From Zobellia galactanivorans (GTDB taxonomy: Bacteria > Bacteroidota > Bacteroidia > Flavobacteriales > Flavobacteriaceae), in contig NC_015844.1 of the NCBI RefSeq assembly GCF_000973105.1, positions 4,026,501 to 4,090,500 on the forward strand: a DNA stretch of 64,000 nt, written 5' to 3'. The notes under the pieces were generated by a model that saw nothing but the letters and a program-made list of their open reading frames with translations, had not been told where the DNA came from and ran no database searches. This document shows, in pieces, positions 1-9,798 of the stretch. The position numbers and the translations under genes are program-made. Numbering within the stretch: the first letter of the stretch is position 1; each line of letters opens with the position of its first letter.

Positions 1-1
1 T

Positions 2-616
2 GCGATAAAGTTATGGTTCGATTCAAGCGATATAGACGGAAACGGCAAACCCGATGAAGAAAACCCGGATCGCGGGCCGGTCAAGAGTTGGGAAGACAAG
101 TCCATTCGAAATGGCTACGAACTTTTTATGAAATACGAACCCAATGCCCTGAACGGAAAGGGTGTGGCGGCATTTGACCACGTGTGGGTTTCTATAATGA
201 AAGAGGAAGTTAAAGAATACCAGACCATAGTATTGGTCTATAAAGAGGGCAGTGTTTCTTTTCCGGGAACTAGCTTGTTTAGAGGGTTGAACGCTTTTAT
301 TGGAAGGAGTAGCGATGTTAAGAAATCACTTTTCGACCTTGATGCGGTAGATGATAGAACAAAGAAGGGGCAGGTCTTTCTAAATGGAAAGAAAGTGGAT
401 CCGTTCACGACCCCCAACCCCATGGAGTTCTGCATCCTAACAGTGGAATTAGCCTCTCCTTCCGATGTTCCTTTGGCCCGTACCGAAGGCTTGTGGGAAG
501 GGGCCATTGCCGAAATGATATTGATCGACAGAAAATTATTGGATTGGGAACGAAAAGGTCTTGAAGAATATTTGAGGCGAAAATGGTTCGCTATGGTCGA
601 TATCAAATTTGAATAA
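2..616 (+). CDS. C-terminal part of a LamG/concanavalin-A-like lectin-fold protein (5' end outside window)
   Basis: The reading frame is open from the first base of the window to a TAA at 614-616, so the N-terminus lies upstream. An ATG at 128 is internal. The visible part begins LWFDSSDIDGNGKPDEENP, continues with a Trp-x-Asp-Lys-Ser stretch, and ends with EMILIDRKLLDWERKGLEEY followed by LRRKW. This layout (residues placing a 'value' in a Ser/Asp-rich strand, then a closing helix ending in K-W) is typical of LamG/concanavalin-A-like domains attached to secreted carbohydrate-active or surface proteins of Bacteroidota. The domain likely binds glycans or cell-surface material; its catalytic partner, if any, is not visible. 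The next gene starts 47 bp downstream on the same strand, so it probably belongs to the same transcription unit. The function of the whole protein cannot be judged from this fragment. Confidence 0.6.
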   Translation, partial: AIKLWFDSSDIDGNGKPDEENPDRGPVKSWEDKSIRNGYELFMKYEPNALNGKGVAAFDHVWVSIMKEEVKEYQTIVLVYKEGSVSFPGTSLFRGLNAFIGRSSDVKKSLFDLDAVDDRTKKGQVFLNGKKVDPFTTPNPMEFCILTVELASPSDVPLARTEGLWEGAIAEMILIDRKLLDWERKGLEEYLRRKWFAMVDIKFE

Positions 617-663
617 AACGAAGACAATAACTCATACTAGAATAATAATTTAATCCACTTAAA

Positions 664-2235
664 ATGTCAAAATCGATAACCTCCTTAACCGTTCTGAGTA
701 TCGGCCTTGTTCTGTCGGCCTTCCTAGCGAGTTGTAAAGACAAAACTACAAGCCCTGAAACACCGGGACCTCCGAACATTGTGTATATCATGACCGATGA
801 CCATGGGTACCAAGCGATAAGTGCGTACAATGGCGGCTTGAACGAAACCCCGAACATTGATAGAATTGCCAACGAGGGTATAAAGTTTACAAGAAGCTTC
901 GTTACCAATTCCATATGTTCTCCGAGTAGGGCGGTAATGCTTACGGGGAAGTTCTCTCATTTAAACGGACAGCAAATCAATAGCCAACGTTTTGACGGAA
1001 GCCAGATGACCTTTCCAAAGCTATTGCAGAAGGAAGGATATCAAACGGCGATGATCGGAAAATGGCACTTGGGAAGTGATCCTACCGGTTTTGATTACTG
1101 GAACATTCTTCCAGGTCAAGGGGATTATTATAACCCCGACTTTATTGAAATGGGTGAAAAGTCGGTGGTGGAAGGATATGTAACATCGCTTATAACCAAG
1201 TTTAGCCTTGATTGGTTAAAAGGTAGGGATGAAAAGAAACCCTTTGCTCTATTGATGCACCACAAGGCGCCACATAGATGTTGGATGCCCGATCTTAAGT
1301 ATTTGGAAAAATACAATGATATTAAATTCCCCCTTCCCGATAACTTTTATGATGCGTATGATAATAGGACGGCCGCTGCAGAGCAGAAGATGCACATCAA
1401 AGATTTTGATTTGGTGAACGACTTAAAAATGTATGATAAGGAAGGGGAATTCGATACCTCGCTTCGTAAGTTCTTTGAGAGTCAGATCAACCGTATGAAC
1501 CCTGAACAAAGGGCCGCATGGGACAAGGCATATGATAAGGAAATTGCGTATTTCAAAGAGGCCAAGCTAACGGGCAAGGAATTGATGGAATGGCGCTACC
1601 AAAGGTATTTGGAAGATTACTTGCGCTGTATAGCCTCCGTAGATGACAGTGTGGGTGAGATATTAGATTACCTAGAGGAAAACGGATTGGCAGAAAACAC
1701 CTTGGTCGTTTACACTTCTGATCAAGGTTTCTATCTAGGGGAACACGGTTGGTTCGATAAGCGGTTCATGTACGAGGAGTCTTTTAGAACGCCTTTGGTA
1801 ATGAAGCTTCCATCACGATTTAAGGCAAACGCCAGTGTGGATCAATTGGTACAGAATATTGATTATGCACCAACCTTTTTAGATTTGGCAGGTGTTGAAA
1901 TACCAGCGGATATGCAAGGGAAGTCATTGCTTCCATTGGTAGGGGAAAATGGCAATGGAGAATGGCGCGATGCTTTGTACTACCATTATTACGAATATCC
2001 AGGGCCACATTCCGTCAAAAGACATTATGGGGTGCGAACCGATAGGTACAAGCTTATACATTTCTATAACAATATAGACCAGTGGGAGCTCTATGATCTT
2101 CAAGAAGATCCTGCCGAAATGAATAATCTGTACGGTGATGAATCATACACCCAAATACAGGCCGAATTGCACGATAAATTAAATGAGCTTAGGGTACAGT
2201 ACAAGGATACCGCAGCTGTAGAAATGGCAGAATAG
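664..2235 (+). CDS. Secreted lipoprotein sulfatase, S1 family (S1_11-like)
   Basis: A 523-residue formylglycine-dependent sulfatase that would hydrolyse a sulfate ester from a carbohydrate. Cys24 in LASC is a lipobox, so the protein is probably membrane-anchored in the periplasm or on the surface. The Asp-Asp metal pair is at 45-46 (TDDHGY), and the maturation motif CSPSR starts at Cys85, which formylglycine-generating enzyme must oxidise. GKWHLG and the C-terminal metal block TSDQGFYLGEHGWFDKR follow. The GFDYW..LPGQGDYYNPDF segment and the DQGFYLGEHGWFDKR block resemble the S1_11 group that contains N-acetylglucosamine-6-sulfatases; that assignment is by eye and the substrate is not proven. 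It is 12 bp upstream of a SASA esterase gene and precedes a SusC/SusD pair on the same strand. The start is the ATG giving the lipoprotein signal. Confidence 0.92.
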   Translation: MSKSITSLTVLSIGLVLSAFLASCKDKTTSPETPGPPNIVYIMTDDHGYQAISAYNGGLNETPNIDRIANEGIKFTRSFVTNSICSPSRAVMLTGKFSHLNGQQINSQRFDGSQMTFPKLLQKEGYQTAMIGKWHLGSDPTGFDYWNILPGQGDYYNPDFIEMGEKSVVEGYVTSLITKFSLDWLKGRDEKKPFALLMHHKAPHRCWMPDLKYLEKYNDIKFPLPDNFYDAYDNRTAAAEQKMHIKDFDLVNDLKMYDKEGEFDTSLRKFFESQINRMNPEQRAAWDKAYDKEIAYFKEAKLTGKELMEWRYQRYLEDYLRCIASVDDSVGEILDYLEENGLAENTLVVYTSDQGFYLGEHGWFDKRFMYEESFRTPLVMKLPSRFKANASVDQLVQNIDYAPTFLDLAGVEIPADMQGKSLLPLVGENGNGEWRDALYYHYYEYPGPHSVKRHYGVRTDRYKLIHFYNNIDQWELYDLQEDPAEMNNLYGDESYTQIQAELHDKLNELRVQYKDTAAVEMAE

Positions 2236-2247
2236 GGAAGACCTTAC

Positions 2248-3057
2248 ATGGAAATCACCAGATACATACACGTATTTTTTTTATCCCTCATAGGCTTTAG
2301 CGGCCTAGGTCAGGAAAATCAAGAATTGCCCGTTAAGGTTTTTATTCTTGGGGGGCAATCGAATATGGACGGTACCGGTAAGTCTGAAGACTTGCCGGAA
2401 AAATACCGAAGCCATCCCGATGAGGTTATGATCTGGGACAATAAAAAGGAGAAGTGGGTGTCGTTGGGAACGGACTCTTTTTCGGAGCGGAGGAAGTTTA
2501 AATTTGGACCGGAAATCGCTTTTTCCCACCTAATGGCAAAGAAGTTTCCAAATCACACCATCGCTATCGTCAAGACTTCAGGGGGTGGGACCAAATTATG
2601 GAAGCATTGGTTACCTGGCCAGCCCATGTATACACGGTTCCTTAAGAACATGGACAATGCCTTGCAAAACCTGAAGGGCCAAGGAGTGGCCTATGAAGTA
2701 TCCGGGATGCTCTGGATGCAAGGTGAATCTGATGCGGAGACCTTGGAGTGGGCAAATGCTTATGAAGAAAATTTAAAGGTGCTTTATAAGGATGTCCGAA
2801 AGGAAACCGGCAAGAAAAACCTGCCTATAGTCATGGGCAGAATCTCTATAGGCCTTTTGAGAAAGACCCCTTGGAACTTTGATCATACAGAAGTAGTGCA
2901 GGCGGCCCAAGATAAGGTGGCGGCAGAAGACAAAAATGTTTTTATCATAAATACGGATAAGCTTGAGACATTAAACGATAACACCCATTTTAATTCAGAG
3001 TCGAATATTTGGCTAGGTGAAAAGATGGGGAAGTTAATGTGGAAGGCCCTTAAATAG
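2248..3057 (+). CDS. Secreted SASA-family carbohydrate esterase
   Basis: A 269-residue protein with a signal peptide (about residues 1-21) and a single SASA/SGNH-type esterase domain. The nucleophile motif GGQSNMDG places Ser38 near the N-terminus. A second block, WMQGESD, is typical of the family, and the C-terminal DNTHFNSES supplies the Asp/His pair. SASA proteins (sialate O-acetylesterase domain, related to CE6) remove acetyl or other acyl groups from sugars, so here it would probably de-acetylate a glycan in the periplasm. It lies 12 bp after the sulfatase at 664-2235, pointing to co-transcription. Its exact acyl substrate is unknown. Confidence 0.85.
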   Translation: MEITRYIHVFFLSLIGFSGLGQENQELPVKVFILGGQSNMDGTGKSEDLPEKYRSHPDEVMIWDNKKEKWVSLGTDSFSERRKFKFGPEIAFSHLMAKKFPNHTIAIVKTSGGGTKLWKHWLPGQPMYTRFLKNMDNALQNLKGQGVAYEVSGMLWMQGESDAETLEWANAYEENLKVLYKDVRKETGKKNLPIVMGRISIGLLRKTPWNFDHTEVVQAAQDKVAAEDKNVFIINTDKLETLNDNTHFNSESNIWLGEKMGKLMWKALK

Positions 3058-3075
3058 GCTTTAAGCCTGGTTTTT
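3056..3075 (+). terminator. Weak candidate terminator after the SASA gene
   Basis: Right at the stop codon there is an interrupted palindrome, AGGCTT-T-AAGCCT (3056-3068), followed by GG and five T residues. The stem is short and the loop would be only about three bases, so it is a weak intrinsic terminator at best. It would separate the sulfatase/esterase genes from the SusC gene at 3251. Confidence 0.25.
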
Positions 3076-3250
3076 GGACTTCTGCCGGAATACTTTTTAA
3101 AGTTATATTAAAAAGACGTACAAAAATTGCGGGTTTATCCCTGGGAGTGAAAAATAATATGAATAACACATCACTAAGCTAAATCATGAACTATGTAAAT
3201 AGAAAAAAGAGAAGTTTTAAGTAACCAAGTAATCACCAAATTTCAATAAA

Positions 3251-6200
3251 ATGAAAAAAGAAAAACAAATTAAAAGCTGGGTAAGGCTCTGTGGAGTAAC
3301 CCTTGTATTCCTATTCGGGACTATAGGAATTATGGCCCAAACGGTAACGGGAACCGTCACAAGTATAGACGGCCCACTTATTGGGGCCAGTATCGTTGAG
3401 AAAGGAACCGTAAATGGATCACAAACAGATTTTGACGGAAACTTTGCCATTAATTTATCGGGGACAAGTACCACCCTGGTCATATCCTATATTGGCTTTT
3501 CTACAAAAGAAGTTTCGGTAGCCGGTAAAGAGTCGATTATCGTTGAACTAGAAGAAGATGCGGCAAGTTTGGAAGAAGTCGTAGTAGTTGGATATGGTAC
3601 CAAGAAAAAGGTAAACTTAACAGGGGCCATATCGGTTTTAGACGAAGAGGTCTTAGAGGCAAGACCTGTAGCGAATGCCCAACAGGCCTTGCAAGGTGCA
3701 TCACCGGGCTTACAGATAACCCAATCTGGGGCAACAGGCGAACCGGGTGCGGATATGAATATGAATATTAGGGGCTTGACCTCCTTGGAAGGGAATAGTT
3801 CGCCCTATATTCTAGTGGATAACATCCCTATGGGGATCAATGATATCGACCCAAGTGATATAGCCAGTATTTCTGTGTTAAAAGATGTAGCGGCCTCCGC
3901 TATTTATGGGGCACGGGCAGCATATGGGGTGGTATTGATCACTACGAAAAGCGGAAAAAGTAATAAAGGGGTAAATGTTTCCTATTCTACCAATTACGCG
4001 ATCACATCTATGTTGAACATGCCGCAAAATGCAGATGCGCTTTCTTTTGCACATACCATGAACCATGCGAGTATCAATGCAGGGGGAAGTGGGTATTATG
4101 ACGATGCCGCACTTGCCAGAATAGAACAAAATATGGCTTCTCCCGGAAGCGCTCCAGAAGTGCTTGCCACTCCAAATGGTTTGAGCTGGGACTTGGGGGT
4201 TGACGGACTTAACGCTTCGGCGGCTACGGATTGGGAATCGATATTCTTTAATAAATCCGGGTCTAGAATGAAGCATAACCTCAATATAACAGGAGGTAGC
4301 GAGAACCTATCCTTTTACTTGTCAGGAGGACTCTATGAAGAGGACGGATTGTTAAAACAAGGAGACGATTCTTTTAACCGGTACAATATAGATGCGAAAA
4401 TCAGCGCTAAGCTGGCTCCATGGGCCGACCTATCTTTTTTGGCCAAGTACAAATACGAAGAAGAGGAATACCCCGAACAAGTTTCGGGAGGCAGGTCCTT
4501 TATTATGTTGTTGATGACAAGGCTTAAGCCGACCAAACCGGCGTACTATCCTGGTACGGAAGTATGGACCGGTAGAGTGGGGGAGCAAGAATTGCATCGG
4601 TCATATAACAAAGAACGTCAGATCATTTTATCGCCTAGGTTGACCCTTAAGCCTTTTAAGAACTGGACGACCAATATAGAGTTGAATTACAAGACGAACG
4701 ACAATCGTTTGACTTCGGAATTTCCAACTATAGCTAGTGCGGTACCCGACGGTTCGGGAGGGTCTATCATAACAAGTTCCAGTCAAGAGAACACAGGGTA
4801 TAACTCTACGATGTATTCCAATACCTATCTCTCTCCGAACATATATACGGAATATACACGAAGCCTAGGGAAGCACAATTTTCTCGTCTTAGGGGGATAT
4901 CAACAAGAAACCTATAGGTATTTTAACCTGTATGCCTCGGCAAAATATCTACTGACTGATGCCATACCGTCTATCAATACCGCGGTAGGTGAAAAAACTA
5001 TTTTTGACGGTAAAGGCCATTGGTCTACTCAAGGATTCTTCGGAAGGTTCAGCTATAATTTTGATGAGAAATACCTTTTTGAAATGAATCTAAGGAGAGA
5101 CGGATCCTCACGGTTTGATGAAGACAATAGATGGGGTACTTTTCCATCGGTCTCCGCAGGTTGGGTAGTTTCAAAGGAAAACTTCTATCCGTTTAAGGAA
5201 CAGATCGAGTTTTTAAAGTTTAGGGGATCTTATGGTTCAATAGGAAACCAAGACGTTGATAACTATCTATACGTACCCACAATGCCGATCTCTGAATCTG
5301 GCTGGTTATTTGGGGGAGAACGATTATGGACGGTCGGAACACCGAATCTTTCTAGTGTCGATTTAACCTGGGAAAAGGTCAGTACCCTAGATTTTGGTCT
5401 AGACCTACGTGCTTTGAACAATAGGTTGGGTTTTACGTTTGATTGGTACCAGTCAAAAACCAGTGACTTAGTCGGTCCTGGTCAAGCTGTACCTGCCATA
5501 TTAGGCACAAGTGTACCAAAAACCAACGGAGGTGAAGTCACTACTACGGGTTGGGAAGTGGAGCTTTCATGGCAAAATAGTTCTAAGGACTTTTCCTATG
5601 GATTCAGGGGCGTTCTATCTGATTACCAAAGTGAGATAACCAGCTATAACAATCCGACCAAGATTTTGAGCAACTATTATGAAGGTCAAATGCTCAATGA
5701 AATATGGGGATTGGAAACAGCCGGTCTTTTTCAGTCAGATGAAGATGTAGCGAATTGGGGCGTTGATCAATCTTTTCTGTATTCAGGTGCTTTTTTACCG
5801 GGCGACGTAAAATATGTCGATCAAACAGGTGATGGTGCCATAGATATAGGTGACAATACAAAAGATAACCCTGGCGATAGAAAAATTATCGGTAACAGTA
5901 CCCCGAGATATCAATTTGGATTCAGTGCTAACGCCTCGTATAAAGGATTTGATTTTTCCTTCCTGATTCAAGGTGTAGGCAAAAGAGATTTGGATTTAAG
6001 GGGCTTGGGTACGTTTAGAGGGCCGGCCAACGGACCATTACATGCCAATGTATACGAAGAGCACCTAGACTTCTGGCGCGATGACACTAGTCCGTTAGGC
6101 GCTAATCCCGATGCTTATTTTGCGAATCCGTATTCACAATTTACCGGTCAGAACAATAAAAATTATGGGTATGCCACCACGCGTTACCTTCAAAACGGGG

Positions 6201-6424
6201 CATATGCGCGATTAAAGAATATGCAAATAGGCTATACGCTTCCACGAGGTACGGGTAAAAAGAAATTACCTAAAACCAGAATATACATTTCAGGCGAAAA
6301 CCTTTTGACCTTTACAGATCTTATGATTTATGACCCAGAAGCCTTTAATGGGAGAAACAGCCGTGTAGGTGACCAGTATCCGTTGAGCCAAGTATATTCA
6401 TTGGGCTTAAATATTAACTTCTAA
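3251..6424 (+). CDS. SusC-like TonB-dependent outer-membrane transporter (pair 1)
   Basis: A 1057-residue SusC-family transporter that imports oligosaccharides across the outer membrane using TonB energy. A signal peptide ends near Gln30 (GIMAQ). Residues about 31-105 form a CarboxypepD-reg-like beta-sandwich (TVTGTVTSIDGPLIGASI, then TDFDGNF). The conserved EEVVVVGYGTKKK segment lies around residue 115 and leads into the plug (ALQGASPGLQ, NIRG). The rest is a 22-strand-type barrel ending in aromatic YSLGLNINF. There is no STN domain, so it is unlikely to signal through a FecR/sigma pair. The SusD partner starts 10 bp downstream. No regulator is adjacent; control by the HTCS at 9799-13923 is possible but not shown. 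Confidence 0.96.
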   Translation: MKKEKQIKSWVRLCGVTLVFLFGTIGIMAQTVTGTVTSIDGPLIGASIVEKGTVNGSQTDFDGNFAINLSGTSTTLVISYIGFSTKEVSVAGKESIIVELEEDAASLEEVVVVGYGTKKKVNLTGAISVLDEEVLEARPVANAQQALQGASPGLQITQSGATGEPGADMNMNIRGLTSLEGNSSPYILVDNIPMGINDIDPSDIASISVLKDVAASAIYGARAAYGVVLITTKSGKSNKGVNVSYSTNYAITSMLNMPQNADALSFAHTMNHASINAGGSGYYDDAALARIEQNMASPGSAPEVLATPNGLSWDLGVDGLNASAATDWESIFFNKSGSRMKHNLNITGGSENLSFYLSGGLYEEDGLLKQGDDSFNRYNIDAKISAKLAPWADLSFLAKYKYEEEEYPEQVSGGRSFIMLLMTRLKPTKPAYYPGTEVWTGRVGEQELHRSYNKERQIILSPRLTLKPFKNWTTNIELNYKTNDNRLTSEFPTIASAVPDGSGGSIITSSSQENTGYNSTMYSNTYLSPNIYTEYTRSLGKHNFLVLGGYQQETYRYFNLYASAKYLLTDAIPSINTAVGEKTIFDGKGHWSTQGFFGRFSYNFDEKYLFEMNLRRDGSSRFDEDNRWGTFPSVSAGWVVSKENFYPFKEQIEFLKFRGSYGSIGNQDVDNYLYVPTMPISESGWLFGGERLWTVGTPNLSSVDLTWEKVSTLDFGLDLRALNNRLGFTFDWYQSKTSDLVGPGQAVPAILGTSVPKTNGGEVTTTGWEVELSWQNSSKDFSYGFRGVLSDYQSEITSYNNPTKILSNYYEGQMLNEIWGLETAGLFQSDEDVANWGVDQSFLYSGAFLPGDVKYVDQTGDGAIDIGDNTKDNPGDRKIIGNSTPRYQFGFSANASYKGFDFSFLIQGVGKRDLDLRGLGTFRGPANGPLHANVYEEHLDFWRDDTSPLGANPDAYFANPYSQFTGQNNKNYGYATTRYLQNGAYARLKNMQIGYTLPRGTGKKKLPKTRIYISGENLLTFTDLMIYDPEAFNGRNSRVGDQYPLSQVYSLGLNINF

Positions 6425-6434
6425 AAATATAAAA

Positions 6435-8153
6435 ATGAAAAATATATATTATATACTCTGGATAGTTATTATTGGGTTGTTTTTTAACTCTTGTGAAGAA
6501 GAAGACCTATTGGATAAAACCCCACTAGATCAGATATCGGATACCGACTTTTGGCAAACCGAGGGCGATTTACAACTGTATTTGAATAATCTCTACGGAA
6601 CTTTTCCGGGTTGGGCCGGAGCCGGTGCGGCACCGTCCCCAGATGTGGGTACCGATATCGTCATAGAATCACAAGAGTGGTTTGGCGCTTCGTCGACCAC
6701 TAGATTAGATGGTACCCTTAACGTTCCTGGTTCTGGTGGAGGATGGAGTTGGTCTAACGTACGTAGGGTCAACTATTTTCTTGAGAACGCAGAGCGTGTA
6801 GAAAGCGGTGGTCTTGTAGACCATTATAAAGGTGAGGGCTATTTCTTTAGGGCTTGGTTTTATTTCAGCTTGCTACAAAATTTTGGAGACCTACCTATTA
6901 TTACCGATGTAGTTGGGATTGAAGATGAAAGCCTTCTGTACGGGTCAAGAAGCCCGAGAACGGAAGTGGCCAACTTTATTTTGGAAGACCTGGATAAGGC
7001 AATTGCCATGATGAAGACGGCTTCCGATGTGGGGCCTTCAAGGTTGAATAAAGACATAGCGGCCCTTTTTAAGGCAAGGGTAGCCCTGTACGAGGGTACT
7101 TGGGAAAAATACCATCAAGGCACCACCTTTGCCGGTGATACCAATGGAGCCGGTTTTATACAGCAAGCGGCGGAAGCGGCCAAAAGTGTTATGGATGATG
7201 GCAATTATTCCTTGGATACGGGTGATGTAAACGATGCCTATTATAATCTATTCGTTCAGACCGATTATAGCGGTAATCCCGAAGTAATGTTATACAGGCA
7301 CTACGATTATTTGACCTATAACATTCAAAATTCACTGTGGAATCAACCGAATGCACATGGTATGACCCGTGAAATGACAAAATACTATTTGGCTTCAGAT
7401 GGTCTTCCTATATCCGTAAGTCCGAATTTTGAAGGCGATGTTACCCTTGATGAAATTCAAGTGAACCGCGACCCAAGGCTGGCACAGTCCGTTATGGCCC
7501 CCGGAGACCTAGATTTTATCGCGGTCAATGGAGATTCCATCGCTTTTAGCGTTCCGATAATGACACGTAACCCAACGGGGTATGCCATTGAAAAATGGAG
7601 GTCTAAAGAGCTGTTCGAAGAATTGAATAATCAACGGACAAGGGATATTGGTTATATCATCTTCAGATATGCGGAAACCCTTTTGATCTATGCGGAAGCT
7701 AAGGCCGAATTGGGCACCCTAACCCAAACGGATGTTGATATGAGTATTAATCAGCTAAGGGCCAGGGTCGGTATGCCGGATTTGGTCATCAATGCCATTA
7801 CCCCCGATCCAGAGTGGCCAAACTACGGTTATACCCTACCGGACTACTTGTATGAGATCAGAAGGGAACGCGTAGTAGAGCTATTTGGCGAGGGTAACCG
7901 ATTGGCAGATTTAATGCGATGGAGAGCGCATACCTTGTTTGTGGGGACACGCCCTACAGGTACGACCTATACTGCGGATATCGAGGCGGAATATCCAGCC
8001 CTGTTTACGAATGAAGAGGGTTTTCTTGATCCTTTTATTAACTATTTGGATGGTGGGGCATACGGCTTTAACCCTGAAAGGGATTACCTATTGCCATTAC
8101 CGACCAATGAACTTACGTTAAACCCTAATTTGACCCAAAACCCGAATTGGTAA
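6435..8153 (+). CDS. SusD-like surface glycan-binding lipoprotein (pair 1)
   Basis: A 572-residue SusD/RagB-type lipoprotein that forms the lid of the SusC transporter and binds glycan at the cell surface. The lipobox is FFNSC with Cys20, followed by acidic residues (EEEDLLDKTP), the usual Bacteroidota surface-export context. SusD hallmarks are DFWQTEGDLQLYLNNLYG near the N-terminus, helical TPR-like repeats (AWFYFSLLQNFGDLP), RYAETLLIYAEAKAELG and YLLPLPTNELTLNPN at the C-terminus. The gene follows SusC by 10 bp, and a strong terminator comes 24 bp after the stop. The ligand cannot be deduced from sequence. Confidence 0.96.
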   Translation: MKNIYYILWIVIIGLFFNSCEEEDLLDKTPLDQISDTDFWQTEGDLQLYLNNLYGTFPGWAGAGAAPSPDVGTDIVIESQEWFGASSTTRLDGTLNVPGSGGGWSWSNVRRVNYFLENAERVESGGLVDHYKGEGYFFRAWFYFSLLQNFGDLPIITDVVGIEDESLLYGSRSPRTEVANFILEDLDKAIAMMKTASDVGPSRLNKDIAALFKARVALYEGTWEKYHQGTTFAGDTNGAGFIQQAAEAAKSVMDDGNYSLDTGDVNDAYYNLFVQTDYSGNPEVMLYRHYDYLTYNIQNSLWNQPNAHGMTREMTKYYLASDGLPISVSPNFEGDVTLDEIQVNRDPRLAQSVMAPGDLDFIAVNGDSIAFSVPIMTRNPTGYAIEKWRSKELFEELNNQRTRDIGYIIFRYAETLLIYAEAKAELGTLTQTDVDMSINQLRARVGMPDLVINAITPDPEWPNYGYTLPDYLYEIRRERVVELFGEGNRLADLMRWRAHTLFVGTRPTGTTYTADIEAEYPALFTNEEGFLDPFINYLDGGAYGFNPERDYLLPLPTNELTLNPNLTQNPNW

Positions 8154-8176
8154 TTAGTTTTTTTATTGATTAGAGC

Positions 8177-8208
8177 AAAACCGGTTCCCATTTGGGGCCG
8201 GTTTTTTT
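8177..8208 (+). terminator. Rho-independent terminator after SusCD pair 1
   Basis: AAAACCGG (8177-8184) pairs with CCGGTTTT (8198-8205), with an inner CCC/GGG pairing, and a run of seven T residues follows at 8202-8208. It ends the first plus-strand unit. It lies 15 bp before the end of a convergent minus-strand sulfatase and may also work weakly in that direction. Confidence 0.9.
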
Positions 8209-8222
8209 ATGGTAAAAGTGGG

Positions 8223-9656
8223 TTATGGTTTTTTGGTAGGCTCGTATGCGGGGTTGACCTGTGTAGGAATTGGTGCATGGGTAGCGGTGCGCCATTTTTT
8301 TAGTTCATCGTACATCTGCTGTGTCTTTAACGGATTTTGTTTCGCTAGATTGGTCGTTTCGCCTATATCGGTTTTTAAATTATAGAGCTCTAGGGCTCCG
8401 TCTTCAAAGTACTCGTGTAACTTCCAATCCCCAGAAATGATGACCGAACCGGGGCGTGTTCTAAAAAGGGAATCCCTGGCTTGATCTTTCAATCCGCTAT
8501 ATTTTTGAAGGTATATTGGGAAATGAAAATAAAGCTGTCGTTCGGCGGCCCCTTTTCCGTATAGAACGGGCTCAAGGTTTATACCGTCGAGAAATTCGGC
8601 CTTTCTTCCGGGGGTAGCAATGCTTTGAAGCGTGGGATAAAAATCTAAATGGCTCACCGGTGCGGTCGATATGGATTGTGCCTGGATCTTTCCCGGCCAT
8701 TTAATGATCAAGGGAACGCGAATGCCCCCTTCGTAATATGAGCCTTTTCCGGCACGTAGGGGACTTTGTTCGGAGATAGCCCGAATCCCTCCATTGTCCG
8801 AAGTGAAAATGACAAGGGTGTTGCCTTCCAGGCCATTTTGTTTAAGGGCCTTCAAGAGTTTGCCTACATTTTGGTCCATAGCGTACACCATAGCGGCATA
8901 ATCTGGCCTGTTTTGTCCATTTTGACCGGCTTTCGCTTCAAACTTGGCCACCAGTTCCGCTTTGCCCATAATGGGGGTGTGTACGGTGTAATAGGGCATA
9001 TAAAGGAAAAAAGTACTGTCTTTGTACTTCTCTATATATCTTATGGCCTCATCGGTCAACCTATCGGTTAGGTATTCGCCATTTTTGCCATTGGTGATAT
9101 GGTCTATATTGTACGGTGAAAAGTATCCGCCCTTGCCGGGGTTTCCCCTTCCGCTTCCTCCAATATTAACATCTATACCTTGGGTGCCGGGATCCTTGCC
9201 TACATGCCATTTGCCAAAGCTTCCGGTGACATAGCCGGCCGATTTGAGCATTTGGGGCAAGGTGAAAATAGTGTCGTTGAGATGATCGGTATTTTGGATC
9301 GGAACGAGTTTTCGCGTTTTTATATGCCCACGGTCGGATGGGCTCACCGTATATACGCCATGCCTAGGCGTGTTCAGTCCTGAAATAAGGCATGCCCTAC
9401 TGGGAGCGCAGTTTGCGGCGCCCGCATAGGCATTATAAAAAACCATGCCTTCGGCGGCCAAGGCGTCTAGGTTGGGCGTTTCGTAATAGGTGCTTCCCAT
9501 AAAACCCACATCCTTATACCCTAGGTCGTCTATGTTTATAATAACGATATTTGGTTTTTTCTGTACTGGATCGGCGATTTTTACAGGTTTGCACGATTGA
9601 AAGGCCAATAGGGCCGGGAGAACAATATATAGTATTTTATAAGTGCGGGCGTTCAT
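8223..9656 (-). CDS. Lipoprotein sulfatase, S1 family
   Basis: A 477-residue sulfatase. The signal ends in AFQSC (lipobox Cys22), so the enzyme is lipid-anchored. The metal pair is at Asp43-Asp44 (NIDDLGYKD), the formylglycine motif CAPSR starts at Cys83, GKWHVG follows, and the C-terminal metal site is FTSDNGG with the later LRAGKGSYYEGGIRVP block. Its overall layout (YYETPNLDALAAEGMVFYNAY, YFSPYNI, NGEYLTDRL) closely matches the sulfatase at 41822-43273, suggesting the same S1 subfamily, possibly S1_16. The gene is transcribed away from the SusC at 14252 and downstream of the HTCS gene, 142 bp away, and could be part of its unit or have its own promoter. Confidence 0.92.
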   Translation of the reverse strand: MNARTYKILYIVLPALLAFQSCKPVKIADPVQKKPNIVIINIDDLGYKDVGFMGSTYYETPNLDALAAEGMVFYNAYAGAANCAPSRACLISGLNTPRHGVYTVSPSDRGHIKTRKLVPIQNTDHLNDTIFTLPQMLKSAGYVTGSFGKWHVGKDPGTQGIDVNIGGSGRGNPGKGGYFSPYNIDHITNGKNGEYLTDRLTDEAIRYIEKYKDSTFFLYMPYYTVHTPIMGKAELVAKFEAKAGQNGQNRPDYAAMVYAMDQNVGKLLKALKQNGLEGNTLVIFTSDNGGIRAISEQSPLRAGKGSYYEGGIRVPLIIKWPGKIQAQSISTAPVSHLDFYPTLQSIATPGRKAEFLDGINLEPVLYGKGAAERQLYFHFPIYLQKYSGLKDQARDSLFRTRPGSVIISGDWKLHEYFEDGALELYNLKTDIGETTNLAKQNPLKTQQMYDELKKWRTATHAPIPTQVNPAYEPTKKP

Positions 9657-9798
9657 GTTTTGGTATGGATGTTAGAAGAGGTTCGTATGCTTCCCGATAT
9701 ATTCGAAGGCTAAAAGTATTCCCCTTTCAACGATTATATAGGGGTGTAATGCTTCGTTAAGGGGATACGGATGTTGCGTTTTTGGGTAAAGGTCGTTG

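Noticed and set aside
9721-9744. CCCCT...AGGGG as a terminator for the HTCS gene
   Set aside because: The stem is only five base pairs with a 14-base loop and no T run in the right place.
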